A stretch of 64,000 bases of DNA from Paenibacillus kribbensis. Its GTDB lineage: Bacteria > Bacillota > Bacilli > Paenibacillales > Paenibacillaceae. Shown one piece after another: positions 52,298 to 60,867 of the stretch. The translations under genes and the position numbers were made by a program. The stretch lies in assembly GCF_002240415.1 (NCBI RefSeq), contig NZ_CP020028.1:1156001-1220000 (forward strand), written 5' to 3'. Under the pieces are notes generated by a model. The model searched no databases. It was not told the DNA's origin and saw nothing but the letters and a program-made list of their open reading frames with translations. Position 1 is the first letter of the stretch. Each line of letters opens with the position of its first letter.

Positions 52298-52323
52298 GGT
52301 TAGTGCCTCCTGAGTATGTTTTT

Positions 52324-52337
52324 TTAAACCGCTTTCT
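52324..52337. promoter_or_regulatory. Possible cre (CcpA) site upstream of licH-like gene
   Basis: TTAAACCGCTTTCT matches the cre consensus TGWAANCGNTNWCA except at positions 2 and 14. Catabolite repression would fit the gene. Confidence 0.35.
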
Positions 52338-52359
52338 TAAGCTCAATTTCACTGTAATC

Positions 52360-52377
52360 CCTGTAATGCATTACAGG
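52360..52377. promoter_or_regulatory. Palindromic operator for the LacI-type regulator
   Basis: CCTGTAATGCATTACAGG is a perfect 18-base palindrome midway between the divergent glucosidase and regulator genes, the usual place and form for a LacI-family operator. A half-site CTGTAATCC lies just upstream. Confidence 0.75.
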
Positions 52378-52483
52378 TCAAGCGTTTTTAAAAAACTTAT
52401 TTGGGGAAGGTGATAATTATAGGGCAGGACCACGAACATGCTCAACACGAACATGCTAAAATAGAAAGAACGAGGTGAGAAAT

Positions 52484-53452
52484 GTGGCGAATATTCATGA
52501 AATTGCAAAGCTCGCGGGTGTATCCTCGGCTACGGTGTCCCGTGTCATTAATAACCATCCGTACGTAAGTGAACCGACAAGACAGCGTGTGCAGGAGGTC
52601 ATCGACCGACTGGATTATGTTCCTAATTTAAATGCGGTTTCATTAAAAAAGGGCATGACCAAGCTCATCGGGATTATTTCAATTTCTTTTAATGATTCTT
52701 TGAGTGTATTTGTGCGTGGCTTTACAACGTATGCTCAGGAGCATGGCTTTAATATAGCGCTGTTTATTACGAATGGAGAGAAGGAACGGGAGCTTGAGGC
52801 ACTGGAAATGCTGCGGAGAAAGCAACTGGATGCTTTGGTTTGCATGATTCGTGTCAATGAGTGGAGTGTGATTGAGCACTACACCAAGTATGGCCCGATT
52901 GTGACATGGCAGCGTGTGAATATTGAGACGATTCCGTCCGTATTTATGGATCAGTATCAGGGGTACATGCTTGCGCTGGAGCATCTATATGCCAGAGGAT
53001 ATCGCAGTATTGTGAATGTATATGGGAATATGAGGGGACTGAATACGAAGGAGCGCATCCGGGCCTATCATGATTTTTGCAAAAAATATGATCTGGACGC
53101 TGATGCCTTCTCGCATTTTTATGACTTGAATTCCATAGAAGCGGGTGAACAAATTGCTCACTGGTGGGGAGAACAACCCAACAAACCGGATGCCTTTGCT
53201 TGCTCTACCGATTACTTGGCTGCAGGGCTTTTGACCGAAGCACGCAGGCTTGGTGTTTCTGTCCCGAGTGATGTTGCTGTGATGGGCTTTGATAATACCG
53301 AAATTTCGCATTTGCTTGATTTAACAACCATTCATTACCCGATTGACAAACAGGCAGAAAATGCGTTCATCATGATTTGGAATGCCCTTGAGGGACTGAA
53401 TGAAGCACTACATCCTTTGGAGTTCAAATTAGTTGAGCGAGCGACCACTTAA
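52484..53452 (+). CDS. LacI-family transcriptional regulator
   Basis: A 322-residue repressor: N-terminal helix-turn-helix IHEIAKLAGVSSATVSRVINN, then a periplasmic-binding-protein-like effector domain (DAFACSTDYLAAGLL, VAVMGFDNTEISHLL). GTG 52484 lies at good spacing from GAGGTG; GTG 52475 is an alternative. It probably controls the divergent glucosidase gene through the palindrome at 52360-52377, with a beta-glucoside or its phosphate as effector (inference). Confidence 0.9.
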   Translation: MANIHEIAKLAGVSSATVSRVINNHPYVSEPTRQRVQEVIDRLDYVPNLNAVSLKKGMTKLIGIISISFNDSLSVFVRGFTTYAQEHGFNIALFITNGEKERELEALEMLRRKQLDALVCMIRVNEWSVIEHYTKYGPIVTWQRVNIETIPSVFMDQYQGYMLALEHLYARGYRSIVNVYGNMRGLNTKERIRAYHDFCKKYDLDADAFSHFYDLNSIEAGEQIAHWWGEQPNKPDAFACSTDYLAAGLLTEARRLGVSVPSDVAVMGFDNTEISHLLDLTTIHYPIDKQAENAFIMIWNALEGLNEALHPLEFKLVERATT

Positions 53453-53461
53453 GTGAACCGC

Positions 53462-53504
53462 CCCCGAATTTTAGACGCATGATATATTCCTCCAAGATTC
53501 GGGG
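53462..53504. terminator. Weak hairpin between convergent lacI-type and arginase-family genes
   Basis: CCCCGAAT (53462-53469) and ATTCGGGG (53497-53504) with a TTTTAC run after it; the loop is long. Confidence 0.5.
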
Positions 53505-53528
53505 TGTGGATTTTACTTTATAGCCAAT

Positions 53529-54443
53529 TTACTTATTTAAAATAGGTATCTCTCCAAGCAGCTTCTTCAAGTTAATAGAATCCCATGGCATATGCTCTGT
53601 TATACCTAATCCAACTACATCTGTTTCTTCAGATAGTTCTTTAATCAGATTAAGTAGTTGAGGCATTTGCATGGTTCCCGCAGGAGAGTAATGATAAGGT
53701 GCTTCAGGGTTGGCGAATAATAAAGAACGAAATGCTTTTGGGTCAAGTACATCTAAATCAAGGTGAATCGCCAGGTGCTTAATGCCACTTTCTTTAATCC
53801 ACTCTTTTATAGATTCAGTACTGTTCGTTAGCTCTTGGGTTCCTGCAGTTCTAATCCCTAGTCTTTGAATCACTTCTGTATCTGGTTCTGCAGGAGCTAT
53901 ACCTAGTCTTTGAAACGCTTCTGAAATCACTTCTATTTCTTGCTCTGTAGGAGTAGCTAATCCTGCGATAAAGACATTTTCAGGTTTTAGAGGGATCTTC
54001 ACATGTTTTGCGAACTCCTCATCACCTTCTCCCAACAGATTTCCGAGCGGTAATGTATGTCCGTTATCATAGCCCACATATCTAACTAAATCACTGTGAG
54101 CATCGATCCAAATTAAACCTAATTCCCCACCGTATCGTTCGTTTAAATAGGCAAAAGGGGCTTGCTCGACCAAGCAGTCACCACCAAACATTACAATGCG
54201 ATCTGGCTTATGAGCATCAATGATATGCTGAGCAGCCTCTAATTGTTCAAGCAGCTGTTTTCTCCCATTCATACCGTTCTCGTTTTCCAGCGGAGTTCCA
54301 TCATAAGCTTGCACTGGAACATGAATAAGGGGTTGATCATTGTCCGGAGCTAGCCAAGCAAGTAGTTCAGCTCCAAAAGAGTAGTTAGGATTGTATCCCC
54401 CTTGCCATTGTGGCATTAACAGGCGTATCGTTTTTTTAGTCAT
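53529..54443 (-). CDS. Arginase/agmatinase-family protein with altered metal motif
   Basis: A 304-residue ureohydrolase-fold protein: RIVMFGGDCLVEQAPF, LGLIWIDAHSDLVRY and LDLDVLDPKAF. The usual first motif GGDHS reads GGDC here, so one metal-ligand His is replaced by Cys, which also occurs in a subset of the family; activity on arginine is therefore uncertain. The N-terminus MPQWQGGYNPNYSFGAELLAW is unlike classical arginases. It is divergent from an HxlR regulator that may control it. Confidence 0.8.
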   Translation of the reverse strand: MTKKTIRLLMPQWQGGYNPNYSFGAELLAWLAPDNDQPLIHVPVQAYDGTPLENENGMNGRKQLLEQLEAAQHIIDAHKPDRIVMFGGDCLVEQAPFAYLNERYGGELGLIWIDAHSDLVRYVGYDNGHTLPLGNLLGEGDEEFAKHVKIPLKPENVFIAGLATPTEQEIEVISEAFQRLGIAPAEPDTEVIQRLGIRTAGTQELTNSTESIKEWIKESGIKHLAIHLDLDVLDPKAFRSLLFANPEAPYHYSPAGTMQMPQLLNLIKELSEETDVVGLGITEHMPWDSINLKKLLGEIPILNK

Positions 54444-54549
54444 GTTATTCTCTCCTTTACTTCAAAAGTAAGGCTAGTATAAACTGAACACAAATAAAAA
54501 CGTAGTACGCACTTTATTGAAAGGTACTACCCGAAAGGATAGTGTAAAT

Positions 54550-54891
54550 ATGAGTATGGCTGAATTTAAAGGTAAAGTTAAAAATATTCAAGATACACCT
54601 TTTGGTTATACCGTATCAGTTATTGGTGGTAAATGGAAAATGGTTATTATTTACCTCCTGGCAGAAAACCAAACGGTTCGCTTTAATGATCTGAAAAGGC
54701 AGATAGGAGCTATTACTTATAAAACATTGAGTTCACAGCTAAAAGAATTGGAAGCGGATGGTCTGGTGAATCGGAAAGAGTATCCTCAAATTCCTCCTAA
54801 AGTCGAGTACAGTCTCACACATAAAGCGGAGACACTATTACCTGTTTTGGAAGGGCTATGTGAGTGGGGAACCAAAAACCAAAATAATTAA
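54550..54891 (+). CDS. HxlR-family winged-helix regulator
   Basis: A 113-residue MarR-like regulator: VSVIGGKWKMVIIYLL, VRFNDLKRQIGAITYKTLSSQLKELE (core helix-turn-helix, given in part: FNDLKRQIGAITYKTLS) and VEYSLTHKAETLLPVL. ATG 54550 follows GAAAGGAT. Divergent from the arginase-family gene (about 106 bases), its likely target. Confidence 0.88.
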   Translation: MSMAEFKGKVKNIQDTPFGYTVSVIGGKWKMVIIYLLAENQTVRFNDLKRQIGAITYKTLSSQLKELEADGLVNRKEYPQIPPKVEYSLTHKAETLLPVLEGLCEWGTKNQNN

Positions 54892-55290
54892 ATCCAGTAG
54901 TGCTTAGATTAGGACAATGCTCTTTTCAAAGCAATACATGCTACTCGCGGATGTATTTCAATTAATAATTGGAAATGGAATATAATGAGGAGGATGTAGT
55001 CCAAGCCAAGGCGCGGGAGCGTCTTTTTTATTGAACTAACGGGAGTTACTTCGCGGTGGTTTGTTTAAACAGTCCACAATCCGGGTCAGTGTTCAGCACT
55101 GCCGGGGGTAACAATAAAAAAATAAATTGAACACAAATTAACGCTATGATATAATCGATAGCGCCATTGACAAATTAAAGTGAAAATTGTATCCATTTTT
55201 ATTCCTACTTTAATTGTACATCTGGAACTTTGATTTGTCAATGCTCTTTTTCATCCCAGAAAACGGAAAAAGGAGTGTGTTCAAGGAGAG
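54892..55290. other. Intergenic region upstream of helD
   Basis: About 400 bases with no gene. GATATAATCG flanked by CGCTAT/ATAGCG lies at about 55143-55164 and includes a TATAAT promoter element. Inverted repeats follow (see 55166-55245), then AAGGAGAG before the helD start. Confidence 0.55.
55166..55245. repeat. Nested inverted repeats in the helD leader
   Basis: CATTGACAAATTAAAG and CTTTGATTTGTCAATG form an outer 16-base stem with one mismatch; inside it, AATTAAAGT and ACTTTAATT form an alternative stem. The pair resembles an attenuator-like switch before helD. Confidence 0.6.
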
Positions 55291-57708
55291 ATGGAAACGA
55301 AGGATTGGCAGCAGGAACAGGAGCGGCTGGAACGAGTCAGGAACAAGCTGCAGGCGAGAATCGCTGAACTGGAGCCGGAGGTTGCCGGACTGCGTGATCA
55401 GGCTGCGGACATCCGCAAGCGGTTTTGGGAAGATGTTACGATCAACACAAGCACGCATGAAGATTTCGAAGAGACCTTCTACACGATTAATCAGCAGTCG
55501 GCGGTCTTGGCCGAACGGGAGCGCGGCCACAAGCTGTTGACGCAGCAACTGAAAAGCATGAACCGTCTCCTCCCGTCTCCTTATTTCGGACGCATCGACT
55601 TTCAGGAGGATGGGCTGGACCTCAGCGAGCAGATCTATATCGGCGTATCTTCCTTCGTCGACGAAGACGGATTGAGCTTTCTGATCTATGACTGGCGTAC
55701 GCCAATCGCAAGCCTGTACTACGACTATTCCCCCGGCCGAGCGTCTTATGTCACGCCGGGCGGACGAATCGAAGGGACGATGGAGCTCAAACGGCAATTT
55801 CAGATTCAAAACGGGCAAATCCGCAACATGTTTGACGCGAGTGAAACGATCGGAGACGAATTGCTGCAGCAAGTGCTCGGCAAAGGTGCAGACTCGCAAA
55901 TGAAGAGTATCGTAGCAACTATTCAGAAGGAACAAAACGCCATCATCCGCAATGACAAAAGCCGGATGCTTATCGTACAGGGGGCGGCCGGCAGCGGTAA
56001 GACTTCCGCGGCATTGCAGCGGGTGGCGTACTTGCTCTACAAACACCGTCAGACGATCAGAGCTGATCAGATCGTTCTTTTCTCACCGAATCCGATGTTT
56101 GCCAGTTATATCTCCACCGTCCTTCCGGAGCTCGGTGAAGAGAATATGCAGCAGACGACTTTTCAAGAATATCTCGACTATTGGTTAGGTTCCTCGTTAC
56201 GGCCGGAGGATCCCTTTGATCAGATCGAATACGTACTGACCGCACAAGGAGCGCCGGGATATGAGGCTCGTCTTCAGGGGATCGAGTATAAAGCTTCCGA
56301 GGCTTTCCTGCAAGCCCTGCAGAACTATGGAATGTGGTTGGGACGGGAAGGCATGCAATTCAACGATATTCGGTTCCGGGACCGCGGTTTGATTACCGCG
56401 GAGCAAATGAGAGCGAAATTTTACAGTTATGACCGTTCACTGCCGTTGTACAATCGTGTCGTTCTCTTGCAAGAATGGCTGCTGAATGAATTGGCCTCGC
56501 TGGAACGTATGGAACGGGACGCGCTTTGGGTAGAGGAAGAGCTGAATTATCTCGACACCGAGCAGTACGCGGAAGTCTTCGGAATGCTGCACAAAGAGAA
56601 GGAAGTATTCGACGTTGCGGAACAATACGCCGTAGTTCGCGAGAAAATGAACAACAAGCGACGGGAAGATGAAGGCGACTTTGATTTTGCACGGAGGGAG
56701 GAAGATCTGCTCCGCCGCAGGATTGTGAAAGAAAGCTTTAAACCGCTAAGGAAAATCGTGAAGAAGCTCTTGTTTGTAGATATCAAAGGCATATATGGCC
56801 AATTGTTTGTTGACGAAGCCGCTTATCGGGAGAAAACGAATGGGGCCGTCATCCCCCTGCTGTGGCCTGAAATATGCAGGCAAACCAAGGAAGCGCTGCT
56901 CCGGAACGAGTTATTCTACGAGGATGCGACTCCGTATTTGTATGTAAAAGAACTGATCGAAGGCGTCCGGACGAACACAGAAATCCGGTATGTTTTCGTT
57001 GATGAGGGTCAGGATTATTCGCCGTTTCAATATGAATATCTAAAAAAGCTGTTCCCCCGTGCCCGGATGACGGTGCTCGGCGATTTCGGGCAAGCAATCT
57101 TCATGCAGGCCACAAGTCTGGACGCATCCGATTCGCCGCTTGTCCGCCTTTTCGGGGAAGACGAAACAAGTCTTGTTCGCCTGGTACGCAGTTATCGTTC
57201 AACCAGGGAGATTGTTGAATTTACGAAATCGATGCTTCCAGGCGGGGAAGAAATCGTACCGTTTGAAAGAGGAGGCCCAAAACCACTTCTCACGAGACTG
57301 GACGGCGGGGAGAAGCGTGATGCGCAAATTCTGGCAGACATTGCGGCGCTCAGGGCCGAGGGCTTCGATTCCATTGCCGTCATTACGAAGACCGCAGCAG
57401 AAAGCCGTGAGGCCTATGAATCGTTACGGACTCATGGAGGCGAAGCTCTGCAGCTCATTACGAAAGAGACGTCAGGCTTTGAAAAAGGAGTGATGGTCAT
57501 TCCCGTGTATCTCGCCAAAGGTGTCGAGTTCGATGCAGTCTTGGTCTATGATGCTTCGTCTGAATCTTACGGCCGGGACAATGAACGCAAGCTTCTTTAT
57601 ACGGCGTGTACGAGGGCTATGCACCGGCTCCATCTTTACACGACGGGCGATTGGTCGTCGTTCGTGCAGGCATTGCCTGCGAATTTGTACGAGAAAGCGT
57701 CATATTGA
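55291..57708 (+). CDS. helD: RNA polymerase recycling helicase-like ATPase HelD
   Basis: An 805-residue UvrD-like ATPase. An N-terminal coiled-coil arm (QEQERLERVRNKLQARI) precedes Walker A VQGAAGSGKTSAALQR (about residue 230), FSPNPMFASYIS, Walker B VFVDEGQDYSPFQ (about residue 570) and motif VRSYRSTREI. HelD binds RNA polymerase and frees stalled or inactive complexes by opening the DNA and RNA channels; some homologs give rifamycin resistance. AAGGAGAG precedes the ATG. The inverted-repeat leader suggests regulated expression. Confidence 0.92.
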   Translation: METKDWQQEQERLERVRNKLQARIAELEPEVAGLRDQAADIRKRFWEDVTINTSTHEDFEETFYTINQQSAVLAERERGHKLLTQQLKSMNRLLPSPYFGRIDFQEDGLDLSEQIYIGVSSFVDEDGLSFLIYDWRTPIASLYYDYSPGRASYVTPGGRIEGTMELKRQFQIQNGQIRNMFDASETIGDELLQQVLGKGADSQMKSIVATIQKEQNAIIRNDKSRMLIVQGAAGSGKTSAALQRVAYLLYKHRQTIRADQIVLFSPNPMFASYISTVLPELGEENMQQTTFQEYLDYWLGSSLRPEDPFDQIEYVLTAQGAPGYEARLQGIEYKASEAFLQALQNYGMWLGREGMQFNDIRFRDRGLITAEQMRAKFYSYDRSLPLYNRVVLLQEWLLNELASLERMERDALWVEEELNYLDTEQYAEVFGMLHKEKEVFDVAEQYAVVREKMNNKRREDEGDFDFARREEDLLRRRIVKESFKPLRKIVKKLLFVDIKGIYGQLFVDEAAYREKTNGAVIPLLWPEICRQTKEALLRNELFYEDATPYLYVKELIEGVRTNTEIRYVFVDEGQDYSPFQYEYLKKLFPRARMTVLGDFGQAIFMQATSLDASDSPLVRLFGEDETSLVRLVRSYRSTREIVEFTKSMLPGGEEIVPFERGGPKPLLTRLDGGEKRDAQILADIAALRAEGFDSIAVITKTAAESREAYESLRTHGGEALQLITKETSGFEKGVMVIPVYLAKGVEFDAVLVYDASSESYGRDNERKLLYTACTRAMHRLHLYTTGDWSSFVQALPANLYEKASY

Positions 57709-57735
57709 CGGATCGTGGCGTCGCAAATCACTTCC

Positions 57736-57904
57736 CACGCCGCAAGCGCGGGAGCGGACGCGAATCCACTGAGTGCCGTCGTCGCGGGTTATGGCGACAC
57801 GTTCTTCCTGTCCGTATGCCATCGTGACCGCAGGTATCGCACTGTCGCTCCTTCTGCGTAAAACCGAAGCAGCAGGAAGAAGACGGAACCGCTGGCGAGG
57901 ATAA
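57736..57904 (+). pseudogene. C-terminal remnant of an MFS transporter gene
   Basis: ASAGADANPLSAVVAGYGDTFFLS, split here as GADANPLSAVVAGYGD and TFFLSV, then after a frameshift AIVTAGIALSLLLRKTEAAG and a stop. This looks like the last transmembrane helix and tail of a DHA2-type drug exporter. No start or rest of the gene is present. Confidence 0.5.
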
Positions 57905-57966
57905 TACGGACCCCGCGATGATGATAGGTCACTAATCACGAATCGGCTCCGATTCGCTCGTATGCA

Positions 57967-58003
57967 AATAGCCTTGGCCGTTAGTCGGCCAAGGCTATTT
58001 TTT
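57967..58003 (+). terminator. Terminator after helD region
   Basis: AATAGCCTTGGCC-GTTAGTC-GGCCAAGGCTATT followed by six T. Confidence 0.92.
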
Positions 58004-58109
58004 ACTGTACGCCCACCTCAAAACTTGGAAACATACGATATATAATCCGAGTGGGAAGGGGCGTTCTTTGAATGTCCCAGTAAGTGTTCTGGCATGTTAT
58101 GCACATATT

Positions 58110-58150
58110 GTTAATATTTTTGGGGGGATTGAGCTTGGATTACAAATCGA
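58110..58150 (+). repeat. Fragment duplicating the 5' end of the HTH-TPR gene
   Basis: GTTAATATTT(TT)GGGGGG followed by ATTGAGCTTGGATTACAAAT repeats 60174-60216, including the binding site and first codons of the regulator gene at 60193. The copy is cut after about seven codons. With the MFS remnant and two terminators it fills the gap 57709-58241. Confidence 0.75.
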
Positions 58151-58156
58151 TTGACA

Positions 58157-58214
58157 GATAAGAGAAGAGCCTGAGAGGGACGAAGAAATCTCGTACCCTC
58201 AGGCTCTTCTCTTA
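58157..58214. terminator. Long terminator after the yjdJ-like gene
   Basis: ATAAGAGAAGAGCCTGA and TCAGGCTCTTCTCTTAT form a 17-base perfect outer stem with an inner GAGGG/ACCCT part. Confidence 0.9.
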
Positions 58215-58241
58215 TTATTGTTATAATTATATTATTAGTGA

Positions 58242-58529
58242 TTATTTATGGAGAACATCCGCGTATTCGGGGAGACGTTCGAATCGTCCCTTGGCAAACG
58301 GGCATAAGGGTAAAATCTTAATACCGTTTTCCCGCGCGTATTCTACCATAGCTTTGACCAGCTTATCGCCAAGCCCTTGTCCTCGGTAAGCATTTTCGAC
58401 CAAAGTGTGATCAATAATGTAAAGCTCCGGATTTGAGATTACATACGTCATCAATGCAGCAATGCCGTCGTTATCTCGAATAAGAAATCTTTTATTAGCG
58501 GTATCATGATCTACAATATGCATGTTCAT
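58242..58529 (-). CDS. yjdJ: Small GNAT acetyltransferase (YjdJ-like)
   Basis: A 95-residue minimal GNAT protein: YRGQGLGDKLVKAMVEYAREN (acetyl-CoA loop) and ILPLCPFAKGRFER, matching the YjdJ/GNAT short family with its conserved CPF motif. The ATG overlaps the stop of the ferredoxin-like gene as ATGA. The yjdI-yjdJ pair is known from E. coli, which supports the name; function unknown. Confidence 0.85.
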   Translation of the reverse strand: MNMHIVDHDTANKRFLIRDNDGIAALMTYVISNPELYIIDHTLVENAYRGQGLGDKLVKAMVEYARENGIKILPLCPFAKGRFERLPEYADVLHK

Positions 58530-58768
58530 CCCTCTTTCTTTGTTGAATATTCACCGTCCAGACGTCTATACGTCAGTGCTCCGCTTGGACAGGTGTCAAT
58601 ATGTCGGGCAATTGCCTCCATAGTGTCAGCATCGGGATTAACCCAAGGACGCTTGCTTAAATCAAAAACACCAGGGAGGCCTTTTACGCAAATACCGGAA
58701 TGAATGCATACCTCCGAATTAAACATGACCTCGATATCTTTACCGTAGTATACTTTCTGATTAGTCAT
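58526..58768 (-). CDS. yjdI: Divergent 4Fe-4S mono-cluster protein (YjdI-like)
   Basis: An 80-residue iron-sulfur protein: VCIHSGICVKGLPGVFDL, then VNPDADT and IDTCPSGALTYRR; four cysteines (Cys in VCIHSGIC, one pair, plus TCPSGAL) fit the divergent ferredoxin family Fer4_19. First gene of a two-gene operon with yjdJ. Confidence 0.85.
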   Translation of the reverse strand: MTNQKVYYGKDIEVMFNSEVCIHSGICVKGLPGVFDLSKRPWVNPDADTMEAIARHIDTCPSGALTYRRLDGEYSTKKEG

Positions 58769-58814
58769 AATTCCTTCACATCTTTCATTTATGAGTTTGT
58801 TTAAAGACCAAGAT

Positions 58815-59132
58815 TCATTCTTCGAAAGCTGTCAGAAATCTTTCCAAATGGCGAAGCGTTGATTCGTCGTCCAATTCTCCGGTGGTTTCATTCGGTTTTT
58901 CGTGATTGCTGCCGATGAGAACCTTCGGACCCGACATCGGTATAGGCATTCATGGCAAGCAGTGTCTGTCTCACCTGGTCTTGTGACTGCGCAGGGTGAC
59001 AATCAGTACACCGTCCGCTTTTCGAATGCTTTCTTTAAATTTGACAACCGACTGGGGATCGCCTTGGCTCTCGATGTCAGAATTATAAAGAGGAATCGTT
59101 AATAAGTCAACGTGATCAGCTGATGTTTTCAA
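58815..59132 (-). pseudogene. Decayed NADPH-dependent FMN reductase gene
   Basis: Minus strand reads ADHVDLLTIPLYNSDIE, then VVKFKESIRKADGVLIVT, which is the middle of an NADPH-dependent FMN/azo reductase. It then jumps, with a stop and frameshift, to MSGPKVLIGSNHEKPNET-like and LRHLERFLTAFEE, the typical C-terminus. The flavin-site block between them is deleted and the N-terminus is missing. With the hairpin at 59254 it explains the gap 58769-59345. Confidence 0.7.
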
Positions 59133-59253
59133 CTAGCGGACTGACAATATGGACCGTTGCAAAAATGCTGACGATCCTTTTTTGTATACCTTTACAAACT
59201 TCGTAAGTATGCCCGCACTTGTCCCAGGTTACCTTTACTGTATATTAAAATAA

Positions 59254-59293
59254 ATAAAGGTGCATCGTTTCTGTTTCAGAAGCGGCACACCTT
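59254..59293 (-). terminator. Terminator after the 59.3 kb gene
   Basis: AAAGGTG(x)CGTTTCTG-TTT-CAGAAGCG(x)CACCTTT; on the minus strand it is followed by a T-rich stretch. Confidence 0.65.
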
Positions 59294-59345
59294 TCGTCTT
59301 TGCTTAATCCCTTTTTAGTTAAAATACCCATTCAGAGTACCCACA

Positions 59346-60137
59346 TCAATTGCATATAATAAGCATCACGGTTTGGAAACCCTTCTTCCCTGATAAAAAG
59401 AAAATATTTTGAAAATACTTAGCTAGTTTTTTCATTGTTCTGCTTTCAAATACTTCTTCTTCACTCCACCCCGCACAATAACATACAAAATAAGGGGACA
59501 GCATGAGCTGATTTTGAATAAATTCAATAAAAATGCGTTCCTCCTGATTGGTTTCCAACTCATGGAGTTCTGAAATATCCGGTCGATATTGAAATGTATC
59601 ATGGAGCGTGTTTTGTAAAGAGTTTTTTTGCCCTTTGCCCAAAAAGAATTTAATAAACGGGTTTAAACGATCTTCCTTATGCAATTCTTGATAGACATTA
59701 TAGATTTTCCCCATTGTACTCGCACTTGATAAAGTAATTTGAACATGGGCCTTTCCTTTTTTATAAGCGACCCGCAAGGAATCGAAGATAGAAAGCAGTC
59801 TAAATATGATCTTATCACTTAGTTGAACTGCTTCATTATTGAAATAGTGTAGCTCTCCAATATACTTTGGCTGGTTACTCGCATCTGTATCATACATTGT
59901 ATAAAACTGACACAATGCAAATTGTACTTCCACGTTGGATAAAATAACTTCTTCGACATCCTGACTTTCAAACGGAAATTCGTTTAAAGTCACTCCGCTT
60001 TCCAAAATTCTTCTAACCAATACGTTATTGTTTTCGATGAAATAAACTTCTTGTTGCAATACTTCTTCCTGATCCGGATTTACTTGAGGAATATGGAGTG
60101 AATTGCTATTCACTTTAAAAAGAGGTTTTTCAATCAT
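59346..60137 (-). CDS. Hypothetical 263-residue protein
   Basis: A soluble protein (MIEKPLFKVNSNSLHIPQVN) with no signal peptide and no family I recognise. Mixed strands and helices, one FLGKGQKNSLQNTLHDTFQ basic patch and a cysteine-containing YFVCYCAGWSEEEVF segment. AAAGGAG precedes ATG 60137. It is divergent from the HTH-TPR regulator gene, whose product might control it (inference). Confidence 0.65.
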   Translation of the reverse strand: MIEKPLFKVNSNSLHIPQVNPDQEEVLQQEVYFIENNNVLVRRILESGVTLNEFPFESQDVEEVILSNVEVQFALCQFYTMYDTDASNQPKYIGELHYFNNEAVQLSDKIIFRLLSIFDSLRVAYKKGKAHVQITLSSASTMGKIYNVYQELHKEDRLNPFIKFFLGKGQKNSLQNTLHDTFQYRPDISELHELETNQEERIFIEFIQNQLMLSPYFVCYCAGWSEEEVFESRTMKKLAKYFQNIFFLSGKKGFQTVMLIICN

Positions 60138-60192
60138 ACAGTAGGCTCCTTTGAAAAAAGACTATTGACGCATGTTAATATTTGGAGGAAAA

Positions 60193-60858
60193 TTGAGCTT
60201 GGATTACAAATTTCGAATTATTTGTATGAAGGGTGGTTATGCCTTGGAACATACACCTACGATTTTAGCGGAACTGGAGGATTATTTGCAGCGAAATGAT
60301 ATAACGCTGGCACAATTTGCAGAACATTCTGGTGTTCATCAAAGAACACTCAATAATTGGATTCTTAAGCATCGTCCAGTCGCTATACATCAGTTGGATC
60401 GAATCACACGGGCAATGGAATTACCAGAGGGCTATTTTTACGACCGATACATAGAACATTACATCATCGAACGTTCCTCGGATTGGCGGCGAATTGAACC
60501 GGTATTGTTTCGCTGTGTGGAACTGGACAAGCTGGAAGCGATTCAGCGTATAGTAGGGAATATTATGGATAACCTGCTCTATTCCCCGAAGCTGTTTGAT
60601 ACGGCAGAAACATTATTCGCACAAGGTCGACATGCTGCCGCGTTGTTGCTCTATGAGGGGGTTGCGGAAGCAGAGAAGTACCAGCACTCTGAACGTTTGG
60701 CCATTTGTCAATATCGCATATTCACGATTCAGGTTGGGGACGATCAGAATCGAAATCTCAAGGCAGCTACCCGATTTGAACCTTTTTTCGAACGTCTGGA
60801 TGAGATAGAACAGCTAGATGCGTTAAAAGATTTGGCAAACGTATATCGTTCTTTGTAA
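60193..60858 (+). CDS. XRE-type HTH-TPR regulator, N-terminal part before an in-frame stop
   Basis: A 221-residue frame from TTG 60193 after GGAGG (TTG 60244, with AAGGGTGG, is a strong alternative). Residues after ALEHTPTILAELEDYLQ hold an XRE helix-turn-helix (ITLAQFAEHSGVHQRTLNNW) and then helical TPR-like repeats. TAA at 60856-60858 interrupts it, while the same frame continues EWDMLYETARKMRDKAKIQ without a break. Single-base reversal TAA to CAA or GAA would restore one ~480-residue regulator. The truncated protein keeps the DNA-binding part and may still act as a repressor. Confidence 0.65.
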   Translation: MSLDYKFRIICMKGGYALEHTPTILAELEDYLQRNDITLAQFAEHSGVHQRTLNNWILKHRPVAIHQLDRITRAMELPEGYFYDRYIEHYIIERSSDWRRIEPVLFRCVELDKLEAIQRIVGNIMDNLLYSPKLFDTAETLFAQGRHAAALLLYEGVAEAEKYQHSERLAICQYRIFTIQVGDDQNRNLKAATRFEPFFERLDEIEQLDALKDLANVYRSL

Positions 60859-60867
60859 GAATGGGAC

